From Actinomycetes bacterium (GTDB lineage Bacteria; Actinomycetota; Actinomycetes; Actinomycetales; Cellulomonadaceae), in NCBI GenBank assembly GCA_023432565.1, contig JAEYUL010000138.1, positions 1-33,391 on the forward strand: a stretch of DNA of 33,391 bases, read 5' to 3'. Below, piece by piece: positions 32,456 to 33,391 of this stretch (positions are counted from its first letter, which is position 1; the number at the start of each line of letters is the position of its first letter). The translations under genes were made by a program, and so were the position numbers. The notes under the pieces are model-generated. The model ran no database searches. It was not told the DNA's origin and saw nothing but the letters and a program-made list of their open reading frames with translations.

Positions 32456-32514
32456 GCGGTCAGTATCGACCAGGCCGGGACCATCTGCCCGCACGACGTG
32501 GCCGCCCACGCGCG

Positions 32515-32949
32515 ATGCTCGCAGTCGTGCGCCGCACCCCGGTCTACTACTACTCGTCGTCCAGCGGCCTGGTCCGCACGTTCGCCGACCGCCTCGAGCG
32601 CCCCACGTTCAACCTCGCCGAGCGCGTGCACCGGCAGGCCGAGGTCGACGGCCCGTGGGTGCTGCTGACGCCGTCGTACAAAACGGGCAACGCCGCGAAC
32701 GACACCATCCCCGAGGCCGTGCGCCGGTTCCTGCGCTCGCCGAACAACCGCCGCAGGCTCGTGGGGGTCATCGGTTCGGGCAACCGCAACTTCGGCCGGT
32801 ACTACCAGCACGCCGCACGCGAGATCGCGCAGCGCTCGGGCCGGCCGGTCCTGTTCGAGTTCGAGCTCGCCGGCACGGCGTGGGACGTGGCGCGCTGCCG
32901 CACGATCCTCGACGAGCTGGACGAGGGGCTCGCCCGCGGTGCGGGCTGA
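32515..32949 (+). CDS. NrdI-like flavodoxin (ribonucleotide reductase class Ib accessory)
   Basis: A 144-residue flavodoxin-fold protein of the NrdI family. NrdI proteins reduce oxygen for assembly of the dimanganese-tyrosyl radical of NrdF. The family pattern is clear in the second half: LVGVIGSGNRNFGRYYQHA, PVLFEFELAGT and DVARCRTIL. The phosphate loop reads YSSSSGLVRTF where typical NrdI has SSxSxNTxRF, so the Asn-Thr pair is replaced by Leu-Val. The flavin loop reads LLTPSYKTGN instead of a TYGGG form. No nrdH, nrdE or nrdF is adjacent. The ATG at 32515 has no clear ribosome site. It may be a second, divergent NrdI or a repurposed flavodoxin. Confidence 0.8.
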   Translation: MLAVVRRTPVYYYSSSSGLVRTFADRLERPTFNLAERVHRQAEVDGPWVLLTPSYKTGNAANDTIPEAVRRFLRSPNNRRRLVGVIGSGNRNFGRYYQHAAREIAQRSGRPVLFEFELAGTAWDVARCRTILDELDEGLARGAG

Positions 32950-32958
32950 GCCCCTCGT
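32921..32958. terminator. Terminator hairpin overlapping the nrdI-like stop
   Basis: A perfect 10-bp outer stem, ACGAGGGGCT (32921-32930) with 32949-32958, and an inner GCCCGC/GCGGGC stem enclose a 3-base loop. The last codons and TGA of the nrdI-like gene form part of it. It lies between convergent genes and could serve both strands; there is no U run. Confidence 0.65.
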
Positions 32959-32979
32959 CCCCCGTACCTCGTCGTCGCG

Positions 32980-33391
32980 TCAGACGCCGTTCGTGCCCTG
33001 CCGGTTGCTGCCCGCGCCGGCGACGAGCCCGCCCGCCGCACCCGCGAGCACCGAGGCGATGTCGATGCCGGTGAGCGACTTGACGACCTCCTGGCCCTCG
33101 CCGAGCACCTGACCAACCGTCTTGGTGACGGCCGACGCGCCGTCGGTCGAGACGACCGTGAGCTGGTCGATCGCGCCGATCGGGTCGGCCGCCGCCCTGA
33201 CGATCTCGGGCAGCGCGGCGATGACCTGCTGAGCGAGGATCGCCTCGCCCTGCTCGCGCAGCGCCTCGGCCTGCGCCTTGGTGGCCTCGGCCGCCGCCAG
33301 ACCCTCGGCCCGGGCGGCCGCGGCGCGCGCCAGGCCGAGCGCCTCGACGGCCTGCGCCTCGGCGAGCTGCCGGTCGCGCTCGGCGTTGCCC
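32980..33391 (-). CDS. Flotillin-like SPFH protein, C-terminal part only
   Basis: The frame is open from the window edge to a TGA at 32980-32982 and gives 136 residues. It starts in an Ala/Glu-rich helical region with repeated AE-A/AEA patterns (NAERDRQLAEAQAVEAL, AEGLAAAEATKAQAEAL), then LAQQVIAALPEIVRAAADP and a Gly/Ala-rich tail GAAGGLVAGAGSNRQGTNGV. This is the layout of the flotillin C-terminal coiled coil and tail; the SPFH/band-7 membrane domain would lie beyond the window. Flotillins scaffold membrane microdomains. The family is inferred from the coiled-coil pattern and the LPEIV-type segment only. Confidence 0.75.
   Translation of the reverse strand, partial: GNAERDRQLAEAQAVEALGLARAAAARAEGLAAAEATKAQAEALREQGEAILAQQVIAALPEIVRAAADPIGAIDQLTVVSTDGASAVTKTVGQVLGEGQEVVKSLTGIDIASVLAGAAGGLVAGAGSNRQGTNGV

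Noticed and set aside
1..33391. tRNA, rRNA, insertion sequences, phage genes or CRISPR arrays
   Set aside because: Scanned by eye for conserved tRNA arms, transposase motifs and terminal repeats; none found. A tRNAscan or ISfinder search would be the decisive test.

Overview
The window is a very GC-rich, densely packed bacterial chromosome segment. Gene content points to a cellulolytic/xylanolytic actinomycete, most likely Cellulomonas or a close relative. The clues are a giant secreted GH10 xylanase with CE4, CBM22, CBM9 and Ig-like modules, a xylobiose-type ABC importer encoded without its own ATPase, a Mycobacterium-like IlvD, frequent GTG starts, ATGA/GTGA gene overlaps and U-poor GC-rich terminator hairpins. 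The genus is inferred; there is no rRNA or other marker gene here. No mobile element, CRISPR array, tRNA or rRNA was found.

Positions 1-3534 (minus strand) hold the branched-chain amino-acid operon ilvB-ilvN-ilvC, with ilvC cut by the window edge. It is preceded by a transcription attenuator: a 13-codon leader peptide (MQTILVVLPERAG) containing a run of Ile/Leu/Val codons, then a terminator hairpin with a U run. The promoter is placed so that the leader peptide is probably translated from a leaderless transcript.

Positions 3585-7621 hold two paralogous two-gene ABC-2 exporter modules (ATPase + permease) in tandem. Positions 7735-10101 hold a GH13 alpha-glucosidase followed by an FMN split-barrel protein. 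Positions 10226-13915 hold two different dihydroxy-acid dehydratases: one has the three-cysteine set of [2Fe-2S] enzymes, the other is the long E. coli type.

Positions 14153-20877 form a xylo-oligosaccharide utilisation locus. The order is binding lipoprotein, two permeases and a GH3 beta-xylosidase/glucosidase, with a divergent LacI-family regulator, which resembles the Streptomyces bxlEFGA/bxlR arrangement. The divergent promoter region carries three 8-bp elements (CGATAWCG type) on a 12-bp period. A similar triplet lies upstream of the xylanase gene at 28.5 kb, suggesting that one regulator controls import, intracellular cleavage and the extracellular enzyme.

Positions 20899-23124 hold a POT-family peptide transporter and a GNAT acetyltransferase. 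Positions 23303-28399 encode the 1698-residue xylanase/deacetylase. Positions 28699-32017 are gatC-gatA-gatB (Glu/Asp-tRNA amidotransferase). The right end has a small conserved protein, a divergently transcribed stand-alone NrdI-like flavodoxin, and the C-terminal part of a flotillin-like protein.
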